A stretch of DNA of 64,000 nt from Lentzea pudingi (GCF_014646255.1 NZ_BMNC01000002.1:494140-558139); one strand, 5' to 3'. Counted from the stretch's first letter, positions 45,401-56,089 are shown. The notes: generated by a model from the letters alone, not told the origin. Translations and numbers: made by a program.

Positions 45401-47458
45401 TCAGTCCTGCTCGGCGCCTGGCGTCGTCTTCGCCACCTGCATCAGGAACTCGATGTTGGTGCGGGACTTGCGCAGCCGGTCCAGCAGGAGGTCGATGGCC
45501 TGCTGGCCGTCGAGGGCGTGGAGCACTCGGCGGAGCTTGTGCGTGACGGCCATCTCGTCCGGCGAGAGCAGGAGCTCTTCCTTGCGGGTGCCGGAGCTGT
45601 CGACGTCGACTGCCGGGAAGGTGCGCTTGTCGGCGATCTTCCGGTCGAGCTTGAGCTCGGCGTTGCCGGTGCCCTTGAACTCTTCGAAGATCACCGAGTC
45701 GCCTGCGGAGCCGGTCTCCACCAGGGCCGTTGCGATGACGGTGAGCGAGCCGCCGCCCTCGATGTTGCGAGCAGCACCGAGGAAGCGCTTCGGCGGGTAG
45801 AGGGCCGTCGAGTCGACACCACCGGACAGGATTCGGCCGGAGGCCGGGGCTGCCAGGTTGTAGGCGCGGCCCAGGCGGGTGATCGAGTCGAGCAGGACGA
45901 CGACGTCGTGGCCCATCTCGACCAGGCGCTTCGCCCGCTCGATCGCGAGCTCGGAGATGGTCGTGTGGTCCGACGGCGGGCGGTCGAAGGTCGAGGCGAT
46001 GACCTCGCCCTTCACCGAGCGCTGCATGTCGGTGACCTCTTCCGGACGCTCGTCCACCAGGACGACCATCAGGTGGCACTCGGGGTTGTTCGTCGTGATC
46101 GCGTTCGCGATCGACTGGAGCACCGAGGTCTTGCCGGCCTTCGGAGGCGACACGACGAGGGCGCGCTGGCCCTTGCCGATCGGCATCACCAGGTCGATGA
46201 CGCGGGTGGTGAGGATGTGCGGCTCGGTCTCCAGGCGCAGACGCTCGTTCGGGTAGAGCGGCGTCAGCTTGGTGAAGTCCGGGCGGTTGCGCGCCTCTTC
46301 CGGGTCCAGGCCGTTGATCTTGTCGACGCGGACCAGCGGGTTGAACTTCTGGCGCTGCTGCTCACCGTCGCGCGGCTGGCGGACGGCGCCGGTGAGGGCG
46401 TCGCCACGGCGCAGGCCGTACTTGCGGACCAGCGAGAGCGAGACGTAGACGTCGTTCGAGCCGGCGAGGTAGCCGGAGGTGCGGACGAACGCGTAGTTCT
46501 CCAGCACGTCCAGGATGCCCGCGACCGGGAGCAGGACGTCGTCGTCTCGCACCTCGGTCTCGCGGTCGCCACGGCCACCGCGGTCACCCTGCTCGTCGCC
46601 ACGGCCACCGCGCCTGCGGCGGTCGCGGAAGCGGCCACGACGGCCGTCACCGTCGTCGTCGGACGGGCCGCCACCCTGGCGGTCTCCGCCGCGGTCGCCG
46701 CGGTCGGAACGCTCGCCGCGGTCGCGGTTGCGGTCACGGCCGCCGCGCTCGTTGCGGTCGCCACGGTCCTGACGCTCGCCACGGTCAGAGCGCTCACCAC
46801 GGTCGGAACGCTCGTTGCGCTCGCCACGGTCCTGACGCTCGCCGCGGTCGGCACGCTCAGCGCGCTCACCACGGTCGGAGCGCTCGGCACGCTCGGGGCG
46901 TTCGCCCCGCTCAGGGCGCTCGGCACGCTGCTGCTGCTCCTGCTGCGGCTGGCCGTCGCCCTCGGCGTTGCCGCCGCCACGGCCGGAACGGCGGCGACGG
47001 TTTCCACGGCGCCCCCCGTCCTCGGACGAGCGGGAGTCGTCGGACGCGGCGGACTCGGCGGCGGCGGGCTTCTCCGCTACCTCGAGCTGCTGCTGAACAG
47101 GCTTTTCAACGGCCTTTTCGGCCTTGGCAGCGGCCGGCTTCTCAGCAGGGGCCTCGGCCTTCGCGGCACCTTTCTCGGCCACCCTGGCATCGGCCTTCGC
47201 GGGCTTCTCGGCCTTCGCTGGGGCTCCGGAGCCCTGCTTCTCCTTGATGGCCGCGATCAGGTCGCCCTTGCGCAGGCCTGCGGTTCCGGTGATGCCCATT
47301 TGGCCGGCGAGCTCGCGCAGTTCAGCGAGCACCATGCCGGACAGACCCGCGCGGCGGCGCGGCGTCGTGCCGTTCGATGGGGTGGACAGAGCGTTCTCCT
47401 CGGCTCCAGAACCAGCGGCAGCTGCGACTTCGCTGCTCAGCAAATCGGTGTTGGTCAC
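45401..47458 (-). CDS. rho: Transcription termination factor Rho with RNA-binding insert
   Basis: Hexameric RNA helicase that ends transcription. The 685-residue protein has an N-terminal helical domain (LSGMVLAELRELAGQMGITG). A long low-complexity insert follows (about residues 80-295): Ala/Lys/Pro first, then dense RxDRGER-type repeats. The RNA-binding OSB fold (GILDVLENYAFVRTSGYLAG) and the RecA-like motor with SPPKAGKTSV, LVDERPEEVTDMQRSV and the R-loop come next. Inserts of this kind are known in actinobacterial Rho and add RNA affinity that suits GC-rich transcripts. AGGAAGGA precedes the GTG. Confidence 0.97.
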   Translation of the reverse strand: MTNTDLLSSEVAAAAGSGAEENALSTPSNGTTPRRRAGLSGMVLAELRELAGQMGITGTAGLRKGDLIAAIKEKQGSGAPAKAEKPAKADARVAEKGAAKAEAPAEKPAAAKAEKAVEKPVQQQLEVAEKPAAAESAASDDSRSSEDGGRRGNRRRRSGRGGGNAEGDGQPQQEQQQRAERPERGERPERAERSDRGERAERADRGERQDRGERNERSDRGERSDRGERQDRGDRNERGGRDRNRDRGERSDRGDRGGDRQGGGPSDDDGDGRRGRFRDRRRRGGRGDEQGDRGGRGDRETEVRDDDVLLPVAGILDVLENYAFVRTSGYLAGSNDVYVSLSLVRKYGLRRGDALTGAVRQPRDGEQQRQKFNPLVRVDKINGLDPEEARNRPDFTKLTPLYPNERLRLETEPHILTTRVIDLVMPIGKGQRALVVSPPKAGKTSVLQSIANAITTNNPECHLMVVLVDERPEEVTDMQRSVKGEVIASTFDRPPSDHTTISELAIERAKRLVEMGHDVVVLLDSITRLGRAYNLAAPASGRILSGGVDSTALYPPKRFLGAARNIEGGGSLTVIATALVETGSAGDSVIFEEFKGTGNAELKLDRKIADKRTFPAVDVDSSGTRKEELLLSPDEMAVTHKLRRVLHALDGQQAIDLLLDRLRKSRTNIEFLMQVAKTTPGAEQD

Positions 47459-47775
47459 ACAAGTCCTTCCTGACCAGGCCCCGCCTCCTACGCGGCCCAG
47501 CGGACCCGCCTTCCCACTTCAGCGGGGAACGGCGGTCAAGTCCGATGAAGACGGAAGCACGACGGCTTCCCTCGAGCACGGGACTTTTCTCAGATCACGG
47601 CGATCGGGTGCCTCTTTGCGTCCGCCCCGCCCGCACGGCACAGAGCCGGAACACAAAAGGATTGCGACCCGGAACGAGTGTCCGGGTGCGACACCGGCGC
47701 CCGTGCGCGCAGTGACTGATCGCCCCCGAGGGTAGACGCAGGTCCCCCGGCATGCAACAACCGGGGTCGGGCGTG
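47459..47775 (-). promoter_or_regulatory. rho promoter and long leader
   Basis: The 317-bp gap between thrB and rho holds no gene. On the minus strand TTGCAT (complement of 47752-47757) and TACCCT (complement of 47729-47734) are spaced by exactly 17 bp, a good sigma-70-type promoter. Transcription would start near 47722, leaving a leader of about 260 nt before rho. Long leaders are typical of rho genes that are controlled by Rho-dependent attenuation; that control is inferred. Confidence 0.6.
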
Positions 47776-48630
47776 TCAGTCCAATGGACGAACGCGCACG
47801 CCAGCGCTGTCGACGTCGAGTCTGCGCACGTCGAAGCCGTGCGTGTCGACCTCGGCCGGAAGATCACCGAAGGCGATCACGGTGGGTCCCGCTCCGCTCA
47901 CGCAGGCGGGAACTCCGAGCTTGCGAAGATCGTTGATCACCCGAACGGTTTCCGGCCATGCGGGCTCTCGGTAGTTCTGATGGAGTCGATCCTCAGTCGC
48001 GGCAAGGAGAACCGTCGGGTCGACGGTCAGCGCGTGCACGGCGAGGGCGGCCCGTCCGGCGGCGTGCGCGGCGTCGGAGTGCGGCACTTCGGCCGGAAGC
48101 AGGCCGCGCGTCGTCTTGGTGGACGACTCCTGCGACGGGATGAGAACGACCGGGCGCACGCGTGCGTCGGCGTCCATCCGCACGGCGCGGTACTGCTCTC
48201 CTTCGGACCACGCAACGACAACGCCGCCGAACAGGGAAGCGGCGGCGTTGTCCGCGTGCCCTTCGAACTCGGCGGCGATTTGCAACGCCTCCGTGTCCAA
48301 CTCGCGACCCATCAGGGTGAATCCGGCTACGACGCCCGCCACGATCGCGGCGGCCGACGAGCCCAGTCCCCGTGCGTGCGGGATGGTGTTCCGGCACCTC
48401 AGGGCCAGGCCACCGGTGTAGCCGGTGGCGCGGACGGCCCGCACGACGAGATGGGTCTCGTCGAGCGGGACATCGCCTGATCCGGCACCGTCGACCGTGA
48501 TCGAGAGGCCCTCGACCCCCTCGCCGCCGGCCACCTCCACGTCGTCGTACATGCCGAGCGCCATGCCCAGCGCGTCGAACCCCGAACCGAGGTTCGCGGT
48601 CGACGCGGGGACGGAGACGAGGAACTTCAC
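47776..48630 (-). CDS. thrB: Homoserine kinase
   Basis: Phosphorylates homoserine for threonine synthesis. The 284-residue GHMP kinase has the opening [20 protein letters not shown], the ATP loop in [16 protein letters not shown] and the C-terminal [12 protein letters not shown]. The GTG start overlaps the thrC stop by 4 nt. It is the last gene of argS-lysA-hom-thrC-thrB. Confidence 0.97.
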   Translation of the reverse strand: MKFLVSVPASTANLGSGFDALGMALGMYDDVEVAGGEGVEGLSITVDGAGSGDVPLDETHLVVRAVRATGYTGGLALRCRNTIPHARGLGSSAAAIVAGVVAGFTLMGRELDTEALQIAAEFEGHADNAAASLFGGVVVAWSEGEQYRAVRMDADARVRPVVLIPSQESSTKTTRGLLPAEVPHSDAAHAAGRAALAVHALTVDPTVLLAATEDRLHQNYREPAWPETVRVINDLRKLGVPACVSGAGPTVIAFGDLPAEVDTHGFDVRRLDVDSAGVRVRPLD

Positions 48631-49679
48631 GCCAGCTCCAGGGCGTGCGCGACGGCGCCGGGGTCGACCGGGACCGGCTCGACCTCGGTGACGCCGAGCA
48701 GCGCCGTGTCCGGGTCCTTCAGACCGTGACCAGTGACGGTGCACACAACCGTGGACCCGCGCGGCAGCCTGCCGTCCTCGGCGGTCATCAGCAGACCGGC
48801 GATGGACGCGGCCGACGCCGGCTCGACGAAGATGCCCTCGGACGACGCCAGCAGGCGGTACGCGGCGAGGATCTGCTCGTCGGTGACGGCGTCGATCAGG
48901 CCGCCGGACTCGTCACGGGCCTTGACCGCACCCGTCCACGACGCCGGCGAACCGATCCGGATCGCGGTCGCGATGGTCTCCGGGTTCGCGACCGGCTGAC
49001 CGCTGACCAGCGGCGCGGCGCCCGCGGCCTGGAACCCGAACATCTTCGGCAGGCCCTGGTCGTACGACGTGTAGCCCTTCCAGTACGCGGTGATGTTGCC
49101 CGCGTTGCCGACCGGCAGGCAGTGCACGTCCGGCGCCTGGCCGAGCACGTCGCAGACCTCCCACGCGGCGGTCTGCTGGCCGACGAGGCGCACCGGGTTG
49201 ACCGAGTTCACCAGCGTGACCGGGTACTCGGCGGCGGTCTTGGACGCGAGCTCCAGGCAGTCGTCGAAGTTGCCGTCGATCTGCAGGATCTTCGCGCCGT
49301 GCATGACGGCCTGCGCCAGCTTGCCCATCGCGATCTTGCCGCTGGGCACCAGCACGGCCGCCGTCAGGCCCGCCTTGGCCGCGTAGGCCGCCGCGGACGC
49401 GGACGTGTTGCCGGTGGAGGCGCAGATGACCGCCTTCAGGCCGGAGGCGAGCGCGTAGGTCATGGCCACGGTCATACCGCGGTCCTTGAACGAGCCCGTG
49501 GGGTTCGCGCCCTCGACCTTGACCCACACGTCCGAACCGGTCGCCGCGGAGAGGCGACGAGCGTGCACCAGCGGCGTGCCGCCCTCGTGCAGCGTCACGA
49601 CCTCGGCGCCCTCGGGGATCTCGATGCGGTCCCGGTAGGCGTTGATGAGCCCGGGCCAGCCCGCTCTGACAGCACTCAT
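48627..49679 (-). CDS. thrC: Threonine synthase
   Basis: PLP enzyme that makes threonine from O-phosphohomoserine. The protein has 350 residues. The PLP Lys is in [18 protein letters not shown], followed by [19 protein letters not shown] and the phosphate-binding [13 protein letters not shown]. It is the short bacterial type. The ATG overlaps the hom stop by 4 nt and the end overlaps thrB, so hom-thrC-thrB are translationally coupled. Confidence 0.97.
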   Translation of the reverse strand: MSAVRAGWPGLINAYRDRIEIPEGAEVVTLHEGGTPLVHARRLSAATGSDVWVKVEGANPTGSFKDRGMTVAMTYALASGLKAVICASTGNTSASAAAYAAKAGLTAAVLVPSGKIAMGKLAQAVMHGAKILQIDGNFDDCLELASKTAAEYPVTLVNSVNPVRLVGQQTAAWEVCDVLGQAPDVHCLPVGNAGNITAYWKGYTSYDQGLPKMFGFQAAGAAPLVSGQPVANPETIATAIRIGSPASWTGAVKARDESGGLIDAVTDEQILAAYRLLASSEGIFVEPASAASIAGLLMTAEDGRLPRGSTVVCTVTGHGLKDPDTALLGVTEVEPVPVDPGAVAHALELA

Positions 49680-50968
49680 TCTTCGCCCTCCACCCTCATG
49701 ACGCTGACGACGTCCCGCACCACGGGGAGGCCACCGATTTTGTCCACAGTGGACCGCAGCGCGGCGTCGGTCGCCGCGTGCGTGACGATCACCAGGCTGG
49801 CGTCCTCGATCCGGCCCTCCTGGCGCACCGCGGCGATGCTCACGTCGTGCTCGGCGAACACGGCGGCGACCTGCGAGAGGACACCGGGCTTGTCCGCCAC
49901 GTCGAGGCTGATGTGGTAGCGGGTGGGCGTGTTCCCCATGGGCTGCGCGGTCAGCGCGGCGTAGGCCGACTCGCGCGGGCCGTGCCCGCTCGCGACCATG
50001 TTGCGCGCCACGGCGACCAGGTCGCCGACGACCGCGCTCGCCGTGGGGGCGCCACCGGCACCCTGCCCGTAGAACATCATCTCCCCCGCCGCGTCGGCCT
50101 CGACGAACACCGCGTTGAACGCGCCGTTGACCGAAGCCAGCGGATGCGTCCTGGGGATCATGGCCGGGTGCACTCGAACGGCGACTGACTCCTGACCGGA
50201 CGGGCTCACCACGCGTTCGCAGATCGCGAGCAGCTTCACCGTGCGGCCGAGCCCCTTGGCCGCCGCGATGTCCGCGGCGGACACCGAACGGATGCCCTCG
50301 CGGTACACGTCCGACGCCGTCACCCGCGTGTGGAACGCAAGGGACGCAAGGATCGCGGCCTTCGAAGCGGCGTCGAACCCGTCGACGTCCGCGGTCGGGT
50401 CGGCCTCGGCGTAACCGAGGCGCGAGGCCTCCTCGAGCGTCTCGCCGTAGCCCGCGCCCGTGGCGTCCATCGCGGACAGGATGAAGTTCGTCGTGCCGTT
50501 GACGATGCCCATGACGCGCGTGATCCGGTCTCCCGCAAGGGATTCCCGCAACGGGCGCAGCAACGGGATCGCGCCGGCGACGGCGGCCTCGAAGTAGAGG
50601 TCCGCCCCGGACGCGTCGGCCGCCTCGAACAGGTCCGGCCCGTGCTCGGCCAGCAGCGCCTTGTTCGCCGTCACAACGGACTTGCCGCCCCGCAACGCCT
50701 CCAGCAGCAGACCGCGCGTGGGGTCGATCCCGCCGATCACCTCGACGACGACGTCCACGTCGTCCGACTTCACGAGCGCCTCGGCGTCCGTGGTGAGCAG
50801 GTGCTCCGGCACCTCGCGGTGCTTGTTCGGCCTGCGCACGGCGATGCCCACGAGCTCGACCGGCGCGCCGATGCGCTGCGTGAGGTCCTCGGCCTGGTCC
50901 GTCAGCAGCCGGACTACCTCCGTGCCCACCGTGCCGCACCCCAGCAACGCGACGCGAATAGGTTTCAC
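49676..50968 (-). CDS. hom: Homoserine dehydrogenase
   Basis: Reduces aspartate semialdehyde to homoserine with NAD(P)H. The protein has 430 residues. The nucleotide site is [19 protein letters not shown], the catalytic region [11 protein letters not shown] and [22 protein letters not shown]-terminal ACT domain ([20 protein letters not shown]) provides threonine feedback. The GTG at 50968 has AAGGAG 9 nt upstream; the open frame continues upstream without support. Confidence 0.96.
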   Translation of the reverse strand: MKPIRVALLGCGTVGTEVVRLLTDQAEDLTQRIGAPVELVGIAVRRPNKHREVPEHLLTTDAEALVKSDDVDVVVEVIGGIDPTRGLLLEALRGGKSVVTANKALLAEHGPDLFEAADASGADLYFEAAVAGAIPLLRPLRESLAGDRITRVMGIVNGTTNFILSAMDATGAGYGETLEEASRLGYAEADPTADVDGFDAASKAAILASLAFHTRVTASDVYREGIRSVSAADIAAAKGLGRTVKLLAICERVVSPSGQESVAVRVHPAMIPRTHPLASVNGAFNAVFVEADAAGEMMFYGQGAGGAPTASAVVGDLVAVARNMVASGHGPRESAYAALTAQPMGNTPTRYHISLDVADKPGVLSQVAAVFAEHDVSIAAVRQEGRIEDASLVIVTHAATDAALRSTVDKIGGLPVVRDVVSVMRVEGEE

Positions 50969-50996
50969 GTGGCCCGGCTCCTTCGATGACACAGCC

Positions 50997-52415
50997 CTAT
51001 ACCTCCAGACGGAACAGATCGTCCTCGGTCTCGCGACGCAGCAACAGCCGCGCCTCTCCATCGGTCACCGCGGCGAGCGCGGGCCGTGGAAGTCGGTTGT
51101 ACCCGCTCGCCATCGAGTAGCAGTAGGCCCCTGTGGCCGCGATCGCAACCAGGTCACCCGGTGCCAGGTCGTCGGGCAGCCAGCAGTCGCGGACCACGAT
51201 GTCGCCGGACTCGCAGTGCTTGCCCACGACACGACACAGCACGGCCCTCGACTCGGGCTCGGACGCCCGTGAGACCAGCTTGCAGTCGTAGACCGCGTCG
51301 TACAGGGCGGTGCGGATGTTGTCGCTCATGCCGCCGTCGACGCTGACGTACCGGCGCCGCGCGCCACCGTCGAGCTCGATGTCCTTGATCGTGCCGACCT
51401 CGTACACGGTGACCGTGCCGGGGCCGACGATCGCGCGGCCGGGCTCGACCGCGATGCGAGGCATCGGCAGGCCGTTGTGCTCGCACTCCTTCTGCACGAT
51501 GTTGTGCAGCTGCCGCGCGAGCTCGGCGGGCGGGGGCGGGTCGTCGTCCGGCGTGTACGCGATGCCGAGACCGCCGCCGAGGTCGACGACGTCGAGCGAC
51601 GGGATGTCGCCGTGCTCCTTGCGGATCTCGGCGAGCAGGCCGATCACGCGACGCGCGGCGACCTCGAAGCCGGACGCGTCGAAGATCTGCGAGCCGATGT
51701 GGCTGTGCAGGCCGACGAGTTCGAGGCCACCGGCCTTGAGCACGCGGCGGACGGCCTCGGCCGCGTCGCCGGAGGACAGCGAGAAGCCGAACTTCTGGTC
51801 CTCGTGCGCGGTCGCGATGAACTCGTGGGTGTGCGCCTCGACGCCGACCGTCACGCGGATCAGCACCGGCTGCACCACACCGCGGTCGCGCGCGATCTGG
51901 TCGAGGCGCGCGATCTCGTGGTACGAGTCGACGACGATCCCGCCGACGCCCGCCTCGACGGCCGCGACCAGTTCGGGAACGCTCTTGTTGTTGCCGTGCA
52001 ACGCGATGCGCTCGGCCGGGAACTCGGCCCGCAGCGCGATCGCGAGCTCGCCGCCGCTGCAGACGTCGATGGAGAGGCCTTCCTCGGCCACCCACTTCGC
52101 GACCTGCACGCTCAGGAACGCCTTGGACGCGTAGTGCACGAGCGTCGGGTCGCCGAACGCCTCGGCGTGCTCGCGGCAACGCGCGCGGAAGTCCTGTTCG
52201 TCCATGACGAACAGCGGGGTGCCGTACTGCTCGGCGAGCGCGCGCACGTCCACGCCCGCGAGCTCCAGGACGCCCGCGTCGTTGCGTTTGGCGTTGCGGG
52301 GCCACACGGTGGGGTGCAGGTGGTCGAGCTGGTCGGTGGAGGAGGGACGGTCGCCGGCGGTGTTGCCGGGTGCCGTGACGTCGGCGTGCCGAGGTCCGGC
52401 GGGGTGTGCTCGCAT
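50997..52415 (-). CDS. lysA: Diaminopimelate decarboxylase
   Basis: PLP-dependent last step of lysine synthesis. The 472-residue protein has the PLP Lys in [17 protein letters not shown], the HNNKS-like GNNKSVPEL, the HIGSQI loop ([11 protein letters not shown]), the [11 protein letters not shown] segment and the C-terminal catalytic Cys region [12 protein letters not shown]. The ATG at 52415 overlaps the argS stop (TAATG). The N-terminal 45 residues ([15 protein letters not shown]...) are a family-typical extension in actinobacteria. Confidence 0.96.
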   Translation of the reverse strand: MRAHPAGPRHADVTAPGNTAGDRPSSTDQLDHLHPTVWPRNAKRNDAGVLELAGVDVRALAEQYGTPLFVMDEQDFRARCREHAEAFGDPTLVHYASKAFLSVQVAKWVAEEGLSIDVCSGGELAIALRAEFPAERIALHGNNKSVPELVAAVEAGVGGIVVDSYHEIARLDQIARDRGVVQPVLIRVTVGVEAHTHEFIATAHEDQKFGFSLSSGDAAEAVRRVLKAGGLELVGLHSHIGSQIFDASGFEVAARRVIGLLAEIRKEHGDIPSLDVVDLGGGLGIAYTPDDDPPPPAELARQLHNIVQKECEHNGLPMPRIAVEPGRAIVGPGTVTVYEVGTIKDIELDGGARRRYVSVDGGMSDNIRTALYDAVYDCKLVSRASEPESRAVLCRVVGKHCESGDIVVRDCWLPDDLAPGDLVAIAATGAYCYSMASGYNRLPRPALAAVTDGEARLLLRRETEDDLFRLEV

Positions 52416-54052
52416 TACATTCGCTCCGGTGCGGTGACGCCGAGCAGGCCGAGGCCGGCTCCGAAAACATGCCTGGTGGCGGCGCAGAGCGTCAGCCTCG
52501 CCTGGTGCGACGGGGTGGTCTCCTCGTCGCCCTGGGGAAGGACGCGCACGCCGTTCCTGCGGTCGTAGAAGCGGTGGAACGATCCGGCGAGCTCCTCGAG
52601 GTAGCGCGCCACCCGGTGGGGTTCGCGCAGCTCGGCCGCGGTGGCCACCACCTTGGGGAACTCCCCGATCGTGCGGATCAGGTCGCCTTCGCGCTCGTGC
52701 ACCAGCAGCGAGAGGTCTTCTCCCTGGGTGACGCCGAGGTCGGCGGCGTTGCGCAACACGCCGGAGATGCGGGCGTGCGCGTACTGGACGTAGTAGACCG
52801 GGTTGTCGTTGCTGTGCTTGCGCAGCAGGTCGAGGTCGATGTCGAGGCTGGAGTCGACGCTCGACCGGATCATGGCGTAGCGGGCCGCGTCCACGCCGAC
52901 CGCGTCGACCAGGTCCTCCATCGTGATGACGGTGCCCGCGCGTTTGCTCATCCGGACGGGCTGGCCGTCGCTGACGAGGTTCACGAGCTGGCCGATCAGC
53001 ACCTCGACGCTGTCCGGGTCGTCGCCCAGGGCGGCCGCCGCGGCCTTGAGGCGCGCGATGTAGCCGTGGTGGTCCGCGCCGAGCATGTAGATGCACAGGT
53101 CGAAGCCGCGGCCGCGTTTGTCGACGAGGTACGCGATGTCGCCCGCGATGTACGCCGGGTTGCCGTCGCTCTTGATGACGACGCGGTCCTTGTCGTCACC
53201 GAAGTCCGTGGACCGCAGCCACCAGGCGCCGTCCTTCTCGTAGAGCGAGCCGTTCGCCTTGAGCTTCGCGACCGCCTCCTCGACGCGGCCGCTCTGGTGC
53301 AGCGAGTCCTCGTGGAAGTAGACGTCGAAGTCGGTGCCGAACTCGTGCAGGCTGCGCTTGATCTCCTCGAACATGAGCCCGACGCCGACCTGGCGCACCG
53401 TCTCGGGGTCGCCCAGGGCGCCCGGTTCGCGGCGCAGGACCTCGGCGGCGATGTCGCTCACGTACGTGCCCGCGTAGCCGTCCTCGGGGGCGGGCTCGCC
53501 CTTCGCCGCGGCGATCAGCGACCGGACGAACCTGTCGATCTGGGCGCCGGCGTCGTTGAAGTAGTACTCGCGGGTCACCTCGGCGCCGCGAGCCCGCAGC
53601 ACCTCGCCCAGCGCGCCCCCGACCGCGGCCCAGCGCGCACCACCGAGGTGGATCGGGCCGGTCGGGTTCGCCGAGACGAACTCCAGGTTGATGCGCTTGC
53701 CCGCGAGCTCGGCCCCGGTGCCGTAGCCGGGCTCCAGGGCGGCACGAACGATCGCTCCCTGGGCCTCGGTGGCGATCGTGAGGTTCAGGAAGCCCGGACC
53801 GGCCACGTCGGCCTTCGCGATGGCGTCCTGGGTCAGCAGGGCCTCCGCGAGCCACGTCGCGAACTCACGGGGCGCGACGCCGGCCTTCTTGGCGAGCTGC
53901 AGGGCCACGTTGGTCGCGTAGTCCCCGTGTTCGGGGTTCCTGGGTCGCTCGACCGTCACCTGTCCGGGGGTGGCGGTGGTGTCCAGACCGCGGTCGGCCA
54001 GCAACCGGGCAACCGTGGTCCGGACGAGATCGGCGAGCGCTTCAGGTGTCAC
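52415..54052 (-). CDS. argS: Arginyl-tRNA synthetase
   Basis: Class I aminoacyl-tRNA synthetase, 545 residues from the GTG at 54052 ([20 protein letters not shown]), which matches the mycobacterial N-terminus; an ATG at 54124 adds 24 unlikely residues. The HIGH-type signature is [13 protein letters not shown] and the KMSKS-type loop is [12 protein letters not shown]. The N-terminal tRNA-binding domain ([21 protein letters not shown]) and the anticodon-binding helical domain ([13 protein letters not shown] onwards) are complete. It heads the lys/thr operon. Confidence 0.97.
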   Translation of the reverse strand: MTPEALADLVRTTVARLLADRGLDTTATPGQVTVERPRNPEHGDYATNVALQLAKKAGVAPREFATWLAEALLTQDAIAKADVAGPGFLNLTIATEAQGAIVRAALEPGYGTGAELAGKRINLEFVSANPTGPIHLGGARWAAVGGALGEVLRARGAEVTREYYFNDAGAQIDRFVRSLIAAAKGEPAPEDGYAGTYVSDIAAEVLRREPGALGDPETVRQVGVGLMFEEIKRSLHEFGTDFDVYFHEDSLHQSGRVEEAVAKLKANGSLYEKDGAWWLRSTDFGDDKDRVVIKSDGNPAYIAGDIAYLVDKRGRGFDLCIYMLGADHHGYIARLKAAAAALGDDPDSVEVLIGQLVNLVSDGQPVRMSKRAGTVITMEDLVDAVGVDAARYAMIRSSVDSSLDIDLDLLRKHSNDNPVYYVQYAHARISGVLRNAADLGVTQGEDLSLLVHEREGDLIRTIGEFPKVVATAAELREPHRVARYLEELAGSFHRFYDRRNGVRVLPQGDEETTPSHQARLTLCAATRHVFGAGLGLLGVTAPERM

Positions 54053-54221
54053 GCCAGAAGAGTTTAGAGAAGCGTTGTCGCAGGTCTCGACCGGGTTACC
54101 GGGTCTCGGAGGGTGAGACGGCAAGTGTTAACGCACACGTGGTATCGCACTGCGCTGACGGTGATCAGACACGATGTCCCTACACTGGCGCCGGTTGACC
54201 AGGACGACATCTGAGGCGGAC

Positions 54222-55049
54222 ATGACCAGCGGCAAGAAGACGAAGGCCACACGCAACAGCGTGGCCGCAGCCCGTTCCTCGGTGGTGGCGAGCAAGCCGA
54301 AGCCGTGGGGCACGATTCTCGCGGTGATCGCTGTGCTGGCCCTCGCGGGCGGTGTTTTCGGATATGCGTACATGCAGATCCACGAGAACAACGTCAAAGA
54401 GGCCGCCCTGGCCAAGTGGAAGCCCTCGGACACGAACAAGGACCCGTCGACCGCGCTCGCGGGCATCGTGACCAAGGAGTACAAGGGCTCCCGCCACGTG
54501 GAGCCGACCCAGCGCGTCGCGTACGACCAGACTCCTGCCTTCGGTGGCCCGCACGACGCCCAGTGGGCCGACTGCACCGGCGTCGTCTACGACAAGGCCG
54601 TCCGCACGGAGAACATGGTCCACGGCCTGGAGCACGGCGCCGTCTGGATCGCGTACAACCCCGACCAGGTCAAGGACGACGCGCTCACCAAGCTGAAGGC
54701 CAAGGTCGAGGGCATCCCGTACATGATGCTGTCGCCGTTCCCCGGCCTCGACAAGCCGATCTCGCTGCAGTCCTGGGGCCACCAGCTGAAGCTCGAGAAG
54801 GCCGACGACGAGCGCGTCGACCAGTTCATCTCCTCGCTGCTGCGCAACCCGAACACCTACCCCGAGGTCGGCGCGTCGTGCGAGAACACGGCGTTCCTGT
54901 CGAACCCGGCCCCGTTCGTGGCCGAGAAGCCGGGCGCCGACGCCGTGCCGATGGACGGCGGCAAGGACGACTCCGTCACCGAGGGCCAGCCGCAGCAGAA
55001 CCCCAGCACGCCGCCGTCGGGCTCAGCCTCGACGCCCCCGTCGAGCTGA
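54222..55049 (+). CDS. DUF3105 family membrane-anchored protein
   Basis: A 275-residue protein. A basic cytoplasmic start is followed by one transmembrane helix (WGTILAVIAVLALAGGVFGY) and an extracytoplasmic DUF3105 domain with the conserved PTQRVAYDQTPAFGGPHDA and the MVHGLEHGAVWI metal-like His pair. The tail is Pro/Ser/Thr-rich. GAGGCGG precedes the ATG. It is coupled (TGATG) to a DUF305 gene, a pairing common in actinobacteria and often linked with copper or metal handling; function unproved. Confidence 0.88.
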   Translation: MTSGKKTKATRNSVAAARSSVVASKPKPWGTILAVIAVLALAGGVFGYAYMQIHENNVKEAALAKWKPSDTNKDPSTALAGIVTKEYKGSRHVEPTQRVAYDQTPAFGGPHDAQWADCTGVVYDKAVRTENMVHGLEHGAVWIAYNPDQVKDDALTKLKAKVEGIPYMMLSPFPGLDKPISLQSWGHQLKLEKADDERVDQFISSLLRNPNTYPEVGASCENTAFLSNPAPFVAEKPGADAVPMDGGKDDSVTEGQPQQNPSTPPSGSASTPPSS

Positions 55050-55738
55050 TGACGTCTGACGAGACCGTGTCCGAGCGCCCCTCCGGGGTCGCTCGGACCC
55101 TCGTGATCACCGCCGCCGTCCTGGCCGTCCTCCTGCTGGGCGCGGCGGTGGGCCTGCTCGTCAAGCTCCCCGGCTCCACCTCCGGGGCCGCGGCCCCGGC
55201 CTCCGGCTCCGTGGACGTGGGCTTCTGCCAGGACATGTCCATGCACCACCTGCAGGGCATCCAGATGGCGAACATCGCCAGGGACCGCTCGACCAGCCCG
55301 GAGATCCGCCAGCTCGCCTTCGACATCTCCTCCACCCAGCTCGAACAGGTGGGGCGGATGAAGGGCTGGCTGATGATGTGGAACGAGCACGAGCAGAACA
55401 TCTCCGGCGTCTACATGAAGTGGATGGACGCCGCGGGAGTGCACGGCCACGGCGCCACGACTCCCGAGGCCGGCAAGCCGATCATGCCCGGCATGGCCAC
55501 GACCGACGAGCTGACCAAGCTGCGCACGATGCCGGCCGGAGACGGGTTCGACGTGTACTGGCTGCAGCTGATGCTGCGCCACCACATGGGCGGCGCCCCG
55601 ATGGCCGAGTACGCCTCGACAGCCGCCGGTCAGACGTTCGTGCGGACACTGTCCGACAACATGCTGAAGTCGCAGTCCGCCGAGACCGAGCTGATGAAGG
55701 ACTACCTGGCGAAGCGCGGAGCCGCACCGCTGCCGTAG
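55049..55738 (+). CDS. DUF305 family protein (His/Met-rich, metal-binding type)
   Basis: A 229-residue membrane-anchored extracytoplasmic protein: one N-terminal helix (LVITAAVLAVLLLGAAVGLL) and a ferritin-like four-helix DUF305 domain. The two characteristic motifs are DMSMHHLQGIQMANIA and MLRHHMGGAPMAEYA, rich in His and Met that could bind copper. An HEHEQN and an MxGM cluster (KPIMPGMATTDEL) add possible ligands. It is the second gene of the DUF3105/DUF305 pair. A terminator hairpin follows. Confidence 0.9.
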   Translation: MTSDETVSERPSGVARTLVITAAVLAVLLLGAAVGLLVKLPGSTSGAAAPASGSVDVGFCQDMSMHHLQGIQMANIARDRSTSPEIRQLAFDISSTQLEQVGRMKGWLMMWNEHEQNISGVYMKWMDAAGVHGHGATTPEAGKPIMPGMATTDELTKLRTMPAGDGFDVYWLQLMLRHHMGGAPMAEYASTAAGQTFVRTLSDNMLKSQSAETELMKDYLAKRGAAPLP

Positions 55739-55760
55739 CCATAGCCGTTGAGTCGCTTGC

Positions 55761-55792
55761 GAAGGGCCGTTCCCAGACGGGGGCGGCCTTTC
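55761..55792 (+). terminator. Terminator after the DUF305 gene
   Basis: GAAGGGCCG at 55761-55769 pairs with CGGCCTTTC at 55784-55792 (one G-T pair), with an inner CCC/GGG pair. The hairpin lies about 20 bp after the stop codon. Confidence 0.7.
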
Positions 55793-55815
55793 GCTTGTTC
55801 AGGGCACCAACTGCA

Positions 55816-56005
55816 CGCCAACGCAAGCCAACCTCGACGCAAGCCCGGCGCGCGGTGTCAACCGGTCAACCAGCAATGCACGCATCCCGCCAGAGGCTCA
55901 AGGTCAAGCCTCAATCGCTAGCCCTTGATCCGTCATGACCCGCGTGCCCACCCTCGCAAGGCAACCGTGCCCCAGGTACGCGACCAACCCCGCTGGAACC
56001 GGCAC
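55816..56005. repeat. Dispersed repeat, copy B (modules 1 and 2 joined)
   Basis: Module 1 (55816-55865) and module 2 (55879-56005) match 21604-21653 and 21841-21967, but here only 13 bp separate them. The left arm of the inverted repeat found in copy A is absent, so B is either an ancestral form into which extra sequence inserted to give A, or a deleted form. The 351-bp gap 55739-56089 holds this repeat, the DUF305 terminator and the palindrome before the acyl-CoA dehydrogenase gene, and no gene. Confidence 0.78.
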
Positions 56006-56062
56006 CAGCCACCAAAAGCCGACCCGCTCAGCCGTCTGGACAACCTCCTACCCCTGAGTAAC

Positions 56063-56077
56063 GTAGGTCACACCTAC
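56063..56077. promoter_or_regulatory. Palindrome GTAGGT-N3-ACCTAC before acyl-CoA dehydrogenase gene
   Basis: A perfect 6-bp inverted repeat with a 3-bp centre ends 12 nt before the ATG and abuts the ribosome site GGGAGG. A bound repressor here would block transcription or translation start. TetR- or GntR-type control of fatty-acid genes is common, but no regulator gene is adjacent. Confidence 0.55.
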
Positions 56078-56089
56078 CGGGAGGTAACC

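Noticed and set aside
46500..46960. CRISPR-like or tandem repeat array
   Set aside because: The repeats encode the RxDRGER insert of Rho. Unit length varies and there are no spacers.
54053..54221. tRNA gene upstream of argS
   Set aside because: I looked for a cloverleaf and the T-loop GGTTCGA-type sequence and found none.
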